From Chitinophaga sp. MM2321 (GTDB taxonomy: Bacteria; Bacteroidota; Bacteroidia; Chitinophagales; Chitinophagaceae), in the NCBI RefSeq assembly GCF_964033635.1, contig NZ_OZ035533.1, forward strand, positions 4,774,001-4,838,000: DNA of 64,000 nucleotides, in the 5' to 3' direction. Every line of letters begins with the position of its first letter. Positions within the stretch are counted from its first letter, which is position 1. This document shows positions 27,901-35,539 of this stretch, one piece after another. The position numbers were made by a program, and so were the translations under genes. The notes beneath the pieces were generated by a model, which made no database searches, had not been told where the DNA came from, and was given only the letters and a program-made list of their open reading frames with translations.

Positions 27901-28765
27901 ACAATGCGATCAGCACCACCAGTAATACAATGGTAATACCCTGTGTAAGAAAGGTATCCTGCCGGAGTTGTATGGCGTTACCCGCAGATACGGCCGTGCC
28001 ACCAAAATAGCTGAGGGTTACACCTGGGAAACGCTGATCCAGCGTATCTTTTATCTGATCAAGCCCTTGCAGAAATTTCGTATTTATTTTCGTAGCACCG
28101 GGCGGGTTAGCCGGTGTAATAAAGATCATCACGTGACGATGGTCTTTCGTCATCACATAACTATCATACAATTCAAACTGATCATCGTATTGCAGGTGCT
28201 TCAATTTTTGCACACCAATCCAGGAAATACCTACAGGATCGGTCTGGATCACTTTCTTCAATACAATACCCGCGGGAGAAATGAGGGTATTATAATCATA
28301 TTGCAAAGATGCCTGCAACTGCTCCGGCATCAGCAGGCTATCCACTTTTTTGTAGTCGCCTTCCTCGAGAAAAACAGGTAAGTGTTGTTGGATCACTTCC
28401 ATCAGGCCCATGACCATTCCCTCATCTGCCTGCCCTTGAATCTGTTTGATGTAGGGCGATAATTGTGCGCCTGTTTTGGCTACCAGCTCCGCAGCGTAAG
28501 CGGTTAAGCTGTCTGGTTGCGCCTCTCCGAGTGTATCCCGCTGGGAAATGGTGATCACCAGTTTATCCGCAAACTTGGAATCCTGGAATACCTGCTGCAA
28601 TTTATCCAGCTTTTTATCCTGCGGTAAAATTTTCGTGATATCTTCTTCCAGCTTTATCTGTGCAGCAAAAAAAGAGATCAGCAGGCAACAGCTCACCGCG
28701 GTGACCCAAAACCAGCTTTTGTGCCGCTCAAAAAAATTATATATTGCTATAAAGAGAAAAGCCAT
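24890..28765 (-). CDS. Trifunctional MMPL exporter / lysophospholipid-type acyltransferase / SAM methyltransferase
   Basis: A single 1291-residue chain with three domains. Residues ~1-810 are an RND/MMPL-type exporter with two sets of membrane helices (first helix ~15-35, clusters at ~275-410 and ~670-810) and two periplasmic loops. Residues ~870-1045 are a PlsC-type acyltransferase with NHQSFLD (HX4D, about 902-908) and PEGTRS (about 970). Residues ~1090-1290 are a class I methyltransferase with ILDIGCGYGFMDYML and GIDYDGEKI. All three key motifs look intact. It probably couples export of the aryl-polyene lipid to acylation and O-methylation. Fusions of this kind are known from flexirubin loci; the assignment of each step is inferred. 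The upstream GT gene ends 2 bp before its start. Confidence 0.88.
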   Translation of the reverse strand: MAFLFIAIYNFFERHKSWFWVTAVSCCLLISFFAAQIKLEEDITKILPQDKKLDKLQQVFQDSKFADKLVITISQRDTLGEAQPDSLTAYAAELVAKTGAQLSPYIKQIQGQADEGMVMGLMEVIQQHLPVFLEEGDYKKVDSLLMPEQLQASLQYDYNTLISPAGIVLKKVIQTDPVGISWIGVQKLKHLQYDDQFELYDSYVMTKDHRHVMIFITPANPPGATKINTKFLQGLDQIKDTLDQRFPGVTLSYFGGTAVSAGNAIQLRQDTFLTQGITIVLLVVLIALFFRKKRSPVLVMLPVIFGGLFSLACIYLIKGHISVMALGAGAVVLGIAVNYSLHVFNHFRHSPDIREVIGDLATPMTLGSFTTVGGFLCLQFVHSPMLQDVGLFAAFSLVGAGLFSLIFLPHWIVLGHKPEAVAVHHDNWLDKFSARRPERNKYLVGAIFLLTIVFFFTARYVSFESDMMRMNYMSPQLKAAEVHLNKINAYTAQSVYVVTDGDDLESALEREEQLMPVIRRLQEEGIVKKYAGVQALLLSAKEQQARIDRWNQYWTADKKQQLLEYLRTHGPAVGFSASAFNKFDALLHQDFQSLSPDALAIIRHGSLGDFIMEKNGRTSLVTLLKVDPAHKQAVYNALETQANTTVLDKQYAANRLVEVIQEEFNSIAWMTSLLVFFALLLSYGRIELALITFIPMVISWVWILGIMGLFGIKFNIVNIILSTFIFGLGDDYSIFMMDGLLQEYKTGKKTLSSFKSSIFLSAITTILGLGVLIFAQHPSLQSIALISIIGIGTVVLISQVMIPFLFSWLITDRVRKGFAPWTFKGWILSTFSFLYFTTGCLLLTLIGTVLIRWNPFNKEKGKLLYHRILSNYTHSVLYIMRNFRKRIINPANEQLETPAVIISNHQSFLDILVSTMLHPKVILLTNQWVWRSPVFGAVVRLADYYPVADGAEGAIDKLRARVAEGYSIVVYPEGTRSPDPVIKRFHKGAFYIAEQLGLDILPIVIHGTAYTMSKGDFLLKDGLVTVKYLPRIASGDTSWGDNYSARTKSISRYFKQEYEQLRAATEVPAYFREQLKYNYIYKGPVLEWYMRIKTKMENNYQLFHELLPMQGRILDIGCGYGFMDYMLSFAAPGREITGIDYDGEKIATAAHCYSRPQQLQFIHGDISETPFEKYDAFILSDVLHYLQPEEQEQLLQQCISRLTPEGVIIVRDGDSDRVKRHEGTRFTEFLSTRVIGFNKTRNKQLSFFSATHMRSLASKYGAVAEEIDNTRYTSNVIFVIKKSPLKNYAQQ

Positions 28766-28767
28766 TC

Positions 28768-29952
28768 TTATTTTTTTCTTCTAAACACACTCAATAACAC
28801 ATAGCTGACCAGCCAGGCTACAATGCCCGCCACGATAGCCAATGTAATGCTCCCATAAATATATTGCAGGGTATTTTCCTTTATTGTTTCCGCGTTAATA
28901 CCGTTACTGAATATCAGGTCTTTGGCTGTTTGTCCCATCCACACACGCCCCATCAGAAAGCTGATAAAAATGATCAGCGGGATCAATGGCGGTGCGCTGA
29001 TATGCGCTGCAATCACCACCAATGCCTTATTCAGTTTCAGTTTGATAGACACCAGGATAGCCACCAGCAACTGAAATCCCCAGATAGGTACGATGCCCAT
29101 GAACACCCCAAAGCCAATAGATGCCGCTTTCACTGCATTGGATTCTGTTGCCCGCAATACCTCTTCATACCACATCTTTTTCCAGTTCTCTCCTTTCAGC
29201 AGGAACCGTACAAGATCACGCGGCTTGATATATAAAAAGGTGATCAGTACCAGCATGGTATTCAGCAAGGTGATACGCACAATATCATGCACAGGCCGGA
29301 AGTGCGATACCCGCTCATCTGCCGGCGGATAGTATACTTTCACCGGCGCCCAGTCTATCTTAATCCCTTTCCAGGCGCTGCGTACGAGCACTTCTATTTC
29401 AAACTCATATTTCGTACACCAGAACTGCATATTTCCAATACGGTGTAGTGGATATAAACGGTAACCCGATTGTGTATCGGGTCCTTTCAATCCTGTTGTT
29501 ACAGAAAACCAGAAGTTGGATATTTTGTTGGCTTTCGTATTCTTGGTGGGCATATTTTCCTGGTGCAGATTACGCGCACCAATGATCAGGGTGTCCGGGC
29601 TGGTGCCGATCATTTCCAGCATGCCCGGCAGATCGGTTGCAAAATGCTGCCCGTCTGCATCCATTGTGATCACGTAATCGTAGCCCTGCGCCTTTGCATA
29701 GGCAAAACCCCGGCGCAAAGCAATACCCTTTCCACGGTTAGGACTATACGAAACACGCTGCAACTGCGGAAATTGATCCAGTATAGCCGCGGTATCATCA
29801 GTAGCACCATCGTTTACTACAATTACATGCGTAGTATACGTCAGCGCCGCCTCCAGTACAGCCCCCAGCGTAGTGGCGTTATTGTAGGTTGGTATGAGCA
29901 CAGCAGCACGATGCCGCTCAAAATGTTCGTTATGTGTAGTAATAGCCGTCAC
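28768..29952 (-). CDS. Family 2 glycosyltransferase fused to DUF2062 membrane domain
   Basis: A 394-residue protein. Residues ~13-235 are a GT-A glycosyltransferase of the dolichyl-phosphate-mannose-synthase type: VLIPTYNNATTLGAVLEAAL, VVNDGATDD, and YVITMDADGQHFATDL with the metal-binding DxD. The C-terminal ~150 residues form a DUF2062 domain with several hydrophobic helices (ASIGFGVFMGIVPIWGFQLL, LVVIAAHISAPPLIPLIIF). It abuts its neighbours (0 bp to the dehydratase, 2 bp to the MMPL fusion), so it belongs to the pigment operon. It may glycosylate or phospho-lipid-link the polyene at the inner membrane; the product is not predictable. Confidence 0.87.
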   Translation of the reverse strand: MTAITTHNEHFERHRAAVLIPTYNNATTLGAVLEAALTYTTHVIVVNDGATDDTAAILDQFPQLQRVSYSPNRGKGIALRRGFAYAKAQGYDYVITMDADGQHFATDLPGMLEMIGTSPDTLIIGARNLHQENMPTKNTKANKISNFWFSVTTGLKGPDTQSGYRLYPLHRIGNMQFWCTKYEFEIEVLVRSAWKGIKIDWAPVKVYYPPADERVSHFRPVHDIVRITLLNTMLVLITFLYIKPRDLVRFLLKGENWKKMWYEEVLRATESNAVKAASIGFGVFMGIVPIWGFQLLVAILVSIKLKLNKALVVIAAHISAPPLIPLIIFISFLMGRVWMGQTAKDLIFSNGINAETIKENTLQYIYGSITLAIVAGIVAWLVSYVLLSVFRRKK

Positions 29953-30315
29953 TTACTTAAAGATGCCCTGAAATTTCATGAATGTTTTATCGTCTCGCTT
30001 CAACGTGGCGCTTACTTTAAGGCCAGCCTCCTCTTCTTTGTATGTCACTGTTACATCCACCAGTGGCTGCTTTACAGGATCAATCATTTGCAGAAACTTC
30101 ATCATGCCCGCTTTTTGCAGCAATACTTTCCTTTGTACCGCACTTTCCAGTATCTCTGTAATGAGCTGCATCATGCATACACCTGGCACTACCGGTTGCT
30201 CCGGAAAATGGCCCTGGAAAATGGGATGGGCTGCATTCAGTTCAATCGTGTTAGCCACCTGTCCATCTTCCTGCGATGCGTTGATGATATGATAGAAATT
30301 ACTTTTTAGCAACAT
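29953..30315 (-). CDS. FabZ-like 3-hydroxyacyl-ACP dehydratase (hotdog fold)
   Basis: A 120-residue hotdog-fold protein. NAAHPIFQGHFPEQPVVPGV is the FabZ active-site region with the catalytic His in the GHFP motif, followed by the central helix MMQLITEILESAVQ. The usual Glu/Asp of FabZ is less certain in this short version. It would remove water from the 3-hydroxyacyl-ACP formed by FabG, leaving the double bonds of the polyene. A second, different dehydratase lies at 40512-40943. The downstream glycosyltransferase gene begins at the very next base. Confidence 0.85.
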   Translation of the reverse strand: MLLKSNFYHIINASQEDGQVANTIELNAAHPIFQGHFPEQPVVPGVCMMQLITEILESAVQRKVLLQKAGMMKFLQMIDPVKQPLVDVTVTYKEEEAGLKVSATLKRDDKTFMKFQGIFK

Positions 30316-30356
30316 AACTGATGATTATGATTTATTTTTTATTTGCAATCTGCCGT

Positions 30357-30977
30357 TTATTTCTCCACCTTCTGTAAAGAAATATTGAATTTGAAATGCT
30401 GGTGTTCAATCCTGATCGTATCAGGCACCCCGTTGGTATAGTGCTCCATCCATACTTTCACTGCCGGTTTGCGCCTGGATGATTGCTCTATGCGTTCCAG
30501 CTTTGTACAGGCGCTATCAGTGATGTAATAGTTATTGCCCTTTTCCGTGGGCACCACCACATAACGGTGATGACTATCCGTAGCAGTATACGCCTGTTGC
30601 AGGTCGGGACGCAACAACACCAGTGCAAAATCCTGCCGCAACGTTTTCACCACCGCCTTCTTATCCATTTTGGGAAGCAGGTAATGTTTGGTAAAATTCC
30701 CCTGCCGGTCAAATTCAAAATCAAAGAATTTGAATCCCATCTCGTTGGCAAATACAACCCGCAGACTGCTGTCCGGCATTTGTTTGAAAAACAACAACCC
30801 ACTCAGGTGATGCTTCAGGATGTTTACCTGCGTACTATACAAGGTAGCATTAAACTGCGGGCTAAACCGGCGGATGCAGTTTACATCCCCGCTGCTACGC
30901 TGTAACCCTTTGTAGGTCGATGTACATCCTCCCAGCAATGCTATACACAAAATACTATTTAGCCACAAATACCGCAT
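30357..30977 (-). CDS. Lipoprotein of the pigment export system, function unknown
   Basis: A 206-residue protein with a lipoprotein signal (SILCIALLGGCTST, Cys at about 18). The mature part is beta-rich (LKHHLSGLLFFKQMPDSSLR, VVFANEMGFKFFDFEFDRQG) and resembles, in size and character, the DUF3261-type lipoproteins found beside LolA-like proteins in aryl-polyene loci; that link is a suggestion, not a domain match I can compute. Its start overlaps the LolA-like gene by 23 bp, so the two are translationally coupled. A joint role in moving the pigment lipid to the outer membrane is inferred. Confidence 0.65.
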   Translation of the reverse strand: MRYLWLNSILCIALLGGCTSTYKGLQRSSGDVNCIRRFSPQFNATLYSTQVNILKHHLSGLLFFKQMPDSSLRVVFANEMGFKFFDFEFDRQGNFTKHYLLPKMDKKAVVKTLRQDFALVLLRPDLQQAYTATDSHHRYVVVPTEKGNNYYITDSACTKLERIEQSSRRKPAVKVWMEHYTNGVPDTIRIEHQHFKFNISLQKVEK

Positions 30978-31587
30978 CCGGGATGTTTATATTCAGTTGT
31001 TTACGTAAAAAGCTGATGGTGGTATCATCACCTGATAATTCTTCCATCGTAATCTTCGATACGGAATAATCCTGCTTATCTACCAGTAATACAATGGTTT
31101 TGAAATATGCTTTCATCGCTTTATCTACCGGCACCATTTCCAGCCGGTAATACTGCGCATTCTCTGATATCCTGGTGCTAAAGTCGGTATTATCCAGCAC
31201 AGTACCGCGTACACAGTCTACCGTAATTTTATTGATCTGTTCAAACAGTTTATTGTTCTTGCCAGATACTTTACTCTCCTTCTGCGCATCCCTGATCTTT
31301 ATATCTTTTCCGTTGATGATCAACAGGTAATAAGAAGGCTGCTGATATTCCATCCGCACTTTATTATCTTTCTTAAACCAGAATTTCCCTTTGGACACAA
31401 TTTTATCAGACAACATGCTCAGGTTCTTTTCCTGTATAAAGTCGCACTGAATACTCTGTGTCTGCTGCGCTGCCTTTGTAAACTGTTGTTTTACCGGGCC
31501 CAGGTCTGCAACGGGTTTAAAGCCTGTTTGTGCCTGCATTTGCAGACTCATCACACAACAAATTACTACTAAAATCCATTTACACAT
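30955..31587 (-). CDS. LolA-like outer-membrane lipoprotein carrier protein
   Basis: A 210-residue periplasmic carrier. A signal peptide (MCKWILVVICCVMSLQMQAQ) is followed by the LolA fold: QSIQCDFIQEKNLSMLSDKI, SKGKFWFKKDNKVRMEYQQP and YYLLIINGKDIKIRD correspond to the half-barrel strands that hold lipid. In aryl-polyene loci a LolA homologue works with the MMPL exporter to ferry the product across the periplasm. It overlaps the deacetylase gene upstream by 8 bp and the lipoprotein gene downstream by 23 bp. It is unlikely to be the general LolA, given this embedded position. Confidence 0.85.
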   Translation of the reverse strand: MCKWILVVICCVMSLQMQAQTGFKPVADLGPVKQQFTKAAQQTQSIQCDFIQEKNLSMLSDKIVSKGKFWFKKDNKVRMEYQQPSYYLLIINGKDIKIRDAQKESKVSGKNNKLFEQINKITVDCVRGTVLDNTDFSTRISENAQYYRLEMVPVDKAMKAYFKTIVLLVDKQDYSVSKITMEELSGDDTTISFLRKQLNINIPDAVFVAK

Positions 31588-32359
31588 ATGCGGGCACGTT
31601 TAACATTTTATCAATTCTTTCCAGCCGGTAACCTTTTGCACGGATGCCGGTAATCAGCTGTGGCAGGATATCGGCGGTTATTTTGCAGGTATCATGCAGG
31701 AGGATAACCGCACCGGGATGCAGTTCGTCCATAATCTTATGCAGCAATTTATTTTCATCTTTCGCTACCGTGTCCAGTGAACGGATGCTCCAGCCTATGG
31801 CCAGGTATCCGCCTGCTTTCACGGCGCGCGCTACGTTTGGATTGGTGACACCATACGGCGGACGAAACAATCTCGGTTGCAGCCCGGTAGCGTTGATGGT
31901 GAGCATATCCATCTGCTCCATATCTGTTCCCATCTTCTTACTCCCAAACATATCGAACCAGAAATGATGGGAATAGGAGTGATTACCGATAACATGCCCT
32001 TCTGCGTGTATGCGTTGGAGTAAGTGGGTGTTATCTGCTATATTTTTCCCGATACAAAAAAATGCAGCGGGTACTTTATGTGTTTCCAGGATGTCCAGGA
32101 TAACAGGCGTATAGGCTGTTTGCGGGCCATCATCAAAAGAAAGCGCCACCACATTCTCCGTGGTAGCAGCCTGGCAAACTGTTTTTATAAAGAAGTTGGA
32201 GCGGATATTAATCGCTCCGCGGATATAAAACGGCAGCGATACAACCGCCGGCACCAGGAACATCCATAACTGCACAGGGTAGCGGCCGGATAATTTGATT
32301 CCCAGCAACACGGCTATTACGCAGATGATGATAATATTTACGGCTCTACTGTTCAGCAT
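31580..32359 (-). CDS. Polysaccharide-deacetylase-family protein (NodB homology), membrane-anchored
   Basis: A 259-residue protein. Two N-terminal hydrophobic segments (residues ~8-45) precede a NodB domain. VVALSFDDGPQTAYTPVILD carries the catalytic base and metal Asp, GHVIGNHSYSHHFW the metal His pair, RLFRPPYGVTNP motif 3, and GAVILLHDT the motif 5 His. All metal and catalytic residues appear present, so it should be an active carbohydrate esterase or amidase. Why it sits in a pigment operon is unclear; it might deacylate a sugar- or acyl-modified intermediate. It overlaps the downstream LolA-like and the upstream ketosynthase-like genes by 7-8 bp. Confidence 0.85.
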   Translation of the reverse strand: MLNSRAVNIIIICVIAVLLGIKLSGRYPVQLWMFLVPAVVSLPFYIRGAINIRSNFFIKTVCQAATTENVVALSFDDGPQTAYTPVILDILETHKVPAAFFCIGKNIADNTHLLQRIHAEGHVIGNHSYSHHFWFDMFGSKKMGTDMEQMDMLTINATGLQPRLFRPPYGVTNPNVARAVKAGGYLAIGWSIRSLDTVAKDENKLLHKIMDELHPGAVILLHDTCKITADILPQLITGIRAKGYRLERIDKMLNVPAYV

Positions 32360-33417
32360 GCGGTTAATAAAATCAGGGAATGATGGGTACCCTGATGATG
32401 ATTATACAATAATACTTTGTTGATCTTTTCCGGCGCTTTCCCAAAAAACACCGCGGCTTCCGGTACCTGTTGCTCCGCGATGATACGGTTTCCCATCCAC
32501 AGTCCAAAAGCAGCCGCAGTAGGGTATTCGCCGCAAAGGTGTTTGAAGCTCGCTTCCGCATGATCCGGAAACAAAGCGGCGGCTATTTCTTCATATATTT
32601 CATCCTGGTCTATATCTCCATTTCTACCGGTGATGATCAGGTCAATATCGGTGGGGGTACAGTTATTATCTTCCAGAAATTTCATAATATGACCAATCAC
32701 CTCTCCTTCCCAAAGCGGCTTATACAGGGTACTCAGACCGCTGAGCATAGCGGTGGTATGGTCGCCTCTCTCCGTACTTAATGTAAAAAATGCAGCCCCT
32801 TCTCCGGCAATAGTACCGCTGGAGGGGCTGTTGAGCAGCTCCATGGTTTTTACCGGCGTTTTTTTATAGCCGCCAAAACGATGCAGGATCTGATAGCTGT
32901 AGTTGGTAATTTCATCCAACCCACCAGCCAGTATATTTTTTGCGGAGCCTTCCTTCAATATCATGATGGCATCCAGCAATGCGTTTTCAAAAGAGAAACC
33001 CCGGTGTACAAAGGTGTTATTGTAGCCATGACAACCCAGCAACAGGGCTACCTGTCCGCCTACGGTATTGTGTGTGGATTGTATAAAAGCAGTAGGCGTC
33101 AGCATTTCTTCCTGCTGATTCACCATTTTAGTAATAAACACACCGGTATCATCCAGGCAGCCGTATGCGGTGCCGGTGATAATGGCGTCTGGCATGGATA
33201 TCCCGGCTTCTGCGAGGCTCAGACTGGCCGCGCCCACGCCCATTTTCACCACGCGACTCATGCGGCGGATCTGTTTTACGTCGATCCATTGTTTATAATC
33301 CGGATCTACGGTAGCCAGGCGTACCTGTTCATATTCCCGTGGAGTAGCCAGCAAAGGACCTCCTGCCGCAGTTTCCTGCGGAGAAATACAACCGGTGCCA
33401 TTTATGTAGATGTTCAT
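32353..33417 (-). CDS. Ketosynthase-like chain-length factor without active-site Cys
   Basis: A 354-residue thiolase-fold protein related to beta-ketoacyl synthases. It keeps the N-terminal half (RMSRVVKMGVGAASLSLAEA, IITGTAYGCLDDTG, FIQSTHNTVGGQVALLLGC) and a C-terminal LCGEYPTAAAFGLWMG segment in place of the usual GHTLGAAG region. Where active enzymes read SACxSG it has VHRGFSFENALLDAI, so the catalytic Cys is absent. That matches the chain-length-factor partner (ApeC-like) of aryl-polyene ketosynthases, which forms a heterodimer with the active subunit. The active partner is probably the ketosynthase encoded 10 bp upstream (33428-34621). Confidence 0.82.
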   Translation of the reverse strand: MNIYINGTGCISPQETAAGGPLLATPREYEQVRLATVDPDYKQWIDVKQIRRMSRVVKMGVGAASLSLAEAGISMPDAIITGTAYGCLDDTGVFITKMVNQQEEMLTPTAFIQSTHNTVGGQVALLLGCHGYNNTFVHRGFSFENALLDAIMILKEGSAKNILAGGLDEITNYSYQILHRFGGYKKTPVKTMELLNSPSSGTIAGEGAAFFTLSTERGDHTTAMLSGLSTLYKPLWEGEVIGHIMKFLEDNNCTPTDIDLIITGRNGDIDQDEIYEEIAAALFPDHAEASFKHLCGEYPTAAAFGLWMGNRIIAEQQVPEAAVFFGKAPEKINKVLLYNHHQGTHHSLILLTAC

Positions 33418-33427
33418 GTATTATTGT

Positions 33428-34621
33428 TTATTCTTTAGAAAACACCAGGCTGGAACAATTGCCGCCAAAACCGAATGAGTTGGACATCACATGCCGCAGA
33501 TCATTCCCTTCGGAATAAGCGGTAGCCGGTGCAAACGGCAATTCTTTGATCTGATGTGCAAAACCTGCGTTGGGATAGATGATTCCCTCCTTCAGTGACA
33601 ACGCCGAAAATACCGCCTCTATACCGCCACTGGCGCCCAATGTATGCCCCGTGAATGACTTCGTGGAACTCATCGCCGGGAAATGTGGTGCAAAAAGGCG
33701 ATTGATGGCCATCCCTTCAGAGATGTCATTATTTTGTGTACCTGTACCATGCAGATTGATATACCCGATTTGCTGCGGTTGTACGCCGCTCATATCCAGC
33801 GCCCCTTTCATGGCCAGGTAGTTGCCGGTGCCATCCGGTGAGGAAGCTGTCTGGTGATAGGCGTCGTTGGCATTGGCAAAGCCGCTGAAACGGCACCAGG
33901 GCTGCAACTGTGCTGCCAGACTATCCGATACCAGCACCACATAACCGGCGCCTTCACCCAGGTTAAGCCCGGTGCGGGTATCATCAAACGGGCGACACGC
34001 CTGCTGATCCAGGATCATCAGGGTATTAAAACCGTTGAGCGTAAAGCGGGTCAGTGCATCTGTTCCACCAGCTATCACCACATCCACAATATTATTGCGG
34101 ATCAGGCGGGCGCCATACATCAGGGCGTTTGCACCTGATGAACAAGCCGTACTGATAGTAGACACATGATGCCGGATACCCAGCGCATCGGCTACCAGCT
34201 CCGTAATACTTCCACATTCATGATGTGCTACATCCCGGAGGCGTCCTTTGCCTGCATCCGCGAGGAAGGAGCCGAAGAAGTCTTCTGTTTTATCCATTCC
34301 GCCAACGGTGTTGCCGGAAATAAAGCCCACCCGGTATTCCGAGACATCGCCCAGGCCGGTAGACTTCCAGGCGTCGCGGGCAGCGATCATGCTGAGCAAG
34401 GCTGTTCTGCTGATCTCTTCCGGCATGCGGGCCATATCTGCCAGTGTAGCATTATCAGCCTTCACTTCCGCCACCGGAAAGGTTTGCCGGTGCACGGATG
34501 ACAGGTACTGCATGGTGGTCATACCCGGCTCCATTTGTCTGAATGCCTGCACACAAGCCTGCAAATCCAGTCCAATGCCGCTGATAACCCCACCACCTGC
34601 TATCCACACCTTTTCACTCAT
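33428..34621 (-). CDS. Beta-ketoacyl-ACP synthase, active type
   Basis: A 397-residue KAS I/II-type condensing enzyme. The active-site Cys lies in STACSSGANALMYG, the first His in NLHGTGTQNND and the second in STKSFTGHTLGASGGIE; the C-terminus has NSFGFGGNCSSLVF. It would condense malonyl-ACP with the growing aryl-polyene chain, probably as the catalytic half of a dimer with the Cys-less protein encoded just downstream. Its start overlaps the ACP gene by 4 bp (ATGA type), so ACP, ketosynthase and chain-length factor are translated as a unit. Confidence 0.92.
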   Translation of the reverse strand: MSEKVWIAGGGVISGIGLDLQACVQAFRQMEPGMTTMQYLSSVHRQTFPVAEVKADNATLADMARMPEEISRTALLSMIAARDAWKSTGLGDVSEYRVGFISGNTVGGMDKTEDFFGSFLADAGKGRLRDVAHHECGSITELVADALGIRHHVSTISTACSSGANALMYGARLIRNNIVDVVIAGGTDALTRFTLNGFNTLMILDQQACRPFDDTRTGLNLGEGAGYVVLVSDSLAAQLQPWCRFSGFANANDAYHQTASSPDGTGNYLAMKGALDMSGVQPQQIGYINLHGTGTQNNDISEGMAINRLFAPHFPAMSSTKSFTGHTLGASGGIEAVFSALSLKEGIIYPNAGFAHQIKELPFAPATAYSEGNDLRHVMSNSFGFGGNCSSLVFSKE

Positions 34622-34887
34622 GCTTTCGACGTTTGATGGGCGGTAATAAATTCTGCCATCGTGCGTACAGAATAAAATACTTCAGGCCCCTGTTCCGGGT
34701 TGGCAATGCGGATATTATAATGCTGTTGCAGCAGTACGATCAATTCAAGCGCATCGATAGAATCGAGACCTAATCCTTCTTTGAACAACGGCTGGTCGTT
34801 GCCGATATTTTCCGCTGTTACTTCCTGTAAGTTCAATTGTTCTACGATCTGCGCTTTCAGATCCGCCATCAACTTTTCAAATGCCAT
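34618..34887 (-). CDS. Acyl carrier protein (pigment ACP 1)
   Basis: An 89-residue phosphopantetheine-binding protein. The attachment Ser43 is in GLGLDSIDALELIVLLQ, with helix 3 region VFYSVRTMAEFITAH. It carries the acyl chain between the condensing, reducing and dehydrating enzymes and needs AcpS (encoded at 21304-21681) for activation. It overlaps the following ketosynthase gene by 4 bp and follows the small ketosynthase-like gene by 25 bp. A second ACP at 41889-42146 has a clearly different sequence, suggesting separate partner enzymes. Confidence 0.92.
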   Translation of the reverse strand: MAFEKLMADLKAQIVEQLNLQEVTAENIGNDQPLFKEGLGLDSIDALELIVLLQQHYNIRIANPEQGPEVFYSVRTMAEFITAHQTSKA

Positions 34888-34912
34888 TTTATTTTGTGAT
34901 TTATTTATTTTG

Positions 34913-35539
34913 TTATGTTGTTATTTTATAGAGAGATGTTAAAGCCTCTCCTGTTAAAGGTTGAGCCAATCCTTCCTCCCTGTTTTCCACCAGGAACAAT
35001 ACAGCTTCATATGCCTGGTGCATCACTTCCACCCAACCACAGAGGCAAGCCTGCAATGGCGTGGTAGCTAGTAATTGCGCCGGATAGGTACTCATCAGCT
35101 CCGTATCAAATGTTTCCGATACAAAAAAGGTATTTTCTCCTTTAAACCCATGCCGGATGCATATTTCACCCATTACAATATTCGGCAGCGTATATACAAA
35201 AAGCGCCGGACTTGCAATATCCTGTACCGTAGCATAGTAGCGCAAATCCGTATCCAGGCTGGCGCTACGGTTAGATAGCACCATGCCCACCGATTCCGGC
35301 GGATAAGTATTGACCGCCGTACCTTGTAGCAGTACTTCTGCCGCCAGCCAACCCAGCTTACTGAGCGCATCCATTTTATGAAATTTCGGATACTGCCCGG
35401 AAAAGTGATCGTAGGCTGCCCGCAGGAACTCCTGCAATTCCCATCCTTTCTCTGCTTCCCACAACAGCTTCCCGTTTAAAAAGATACTGTTATGGCGAAT
35501 CACGCAACTTCCTGTTATATATGCTTCCGCGCTATTCAA
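34913..35539 (-). CDS. Short Cys-less ketosynthase-like protein
   Basis: A 208-residue protein, about half the length of a ketosynthase. It corresponds to the N-terminal thiolase half: KMDALSKLGWLAAEVLLQGT, SVGMVLSNRSASLDTDLRYY, and ALFVYTLPNIVMGEICIRHG followed by FKGENTFFVSETFDTELM. In the last segment the usual catalytic Cys after VS(E/A) is replaced. It is therefore probably a structural or regulatory partner rather than a condensing enzyme. It appears intact, not a pseudogene: it is in frame throughout and tightly packed between the FAD enzyme (8-bp overlap) and ACP 1. Similar short proteins annotated as 3-oxoacyl-ACP synthase occur in flexirubin loci. Confidence 0.75.
   Translation of the reverse strand: MNSAEAYITGSCVIRHNSIFLNGKLLWEAEKGWELQEFLRAAYDHFSGQYPKFHKMDALSKLGWLAAEVLLQGTAVNTYPPESVGMVLSNRSASLDTDLRYYATVQDIASPALFVYTLPNIVMGEICIRHGFKGENTFFVSETFDTELMSTYPAQLLATTPLQACLCGWVEVMHQAYEAVLFLVENREEGLAQPLTGEALTSLYKITT

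Noticed and set aside
29470..30309. Plus-strand open frame of 279 codons
   Set aside because: Antisense to the glycosyltransferase and dehydratase genes, with no signature of its own.
34913..35539. Pseudogene remnant of a full ketosynthase
   Set aside because: The frame is clean, overlaps its neighbours in operon fashion, and no remnant of a C-terminal ketosynthase half follows it; it reads as a genuine short gene.
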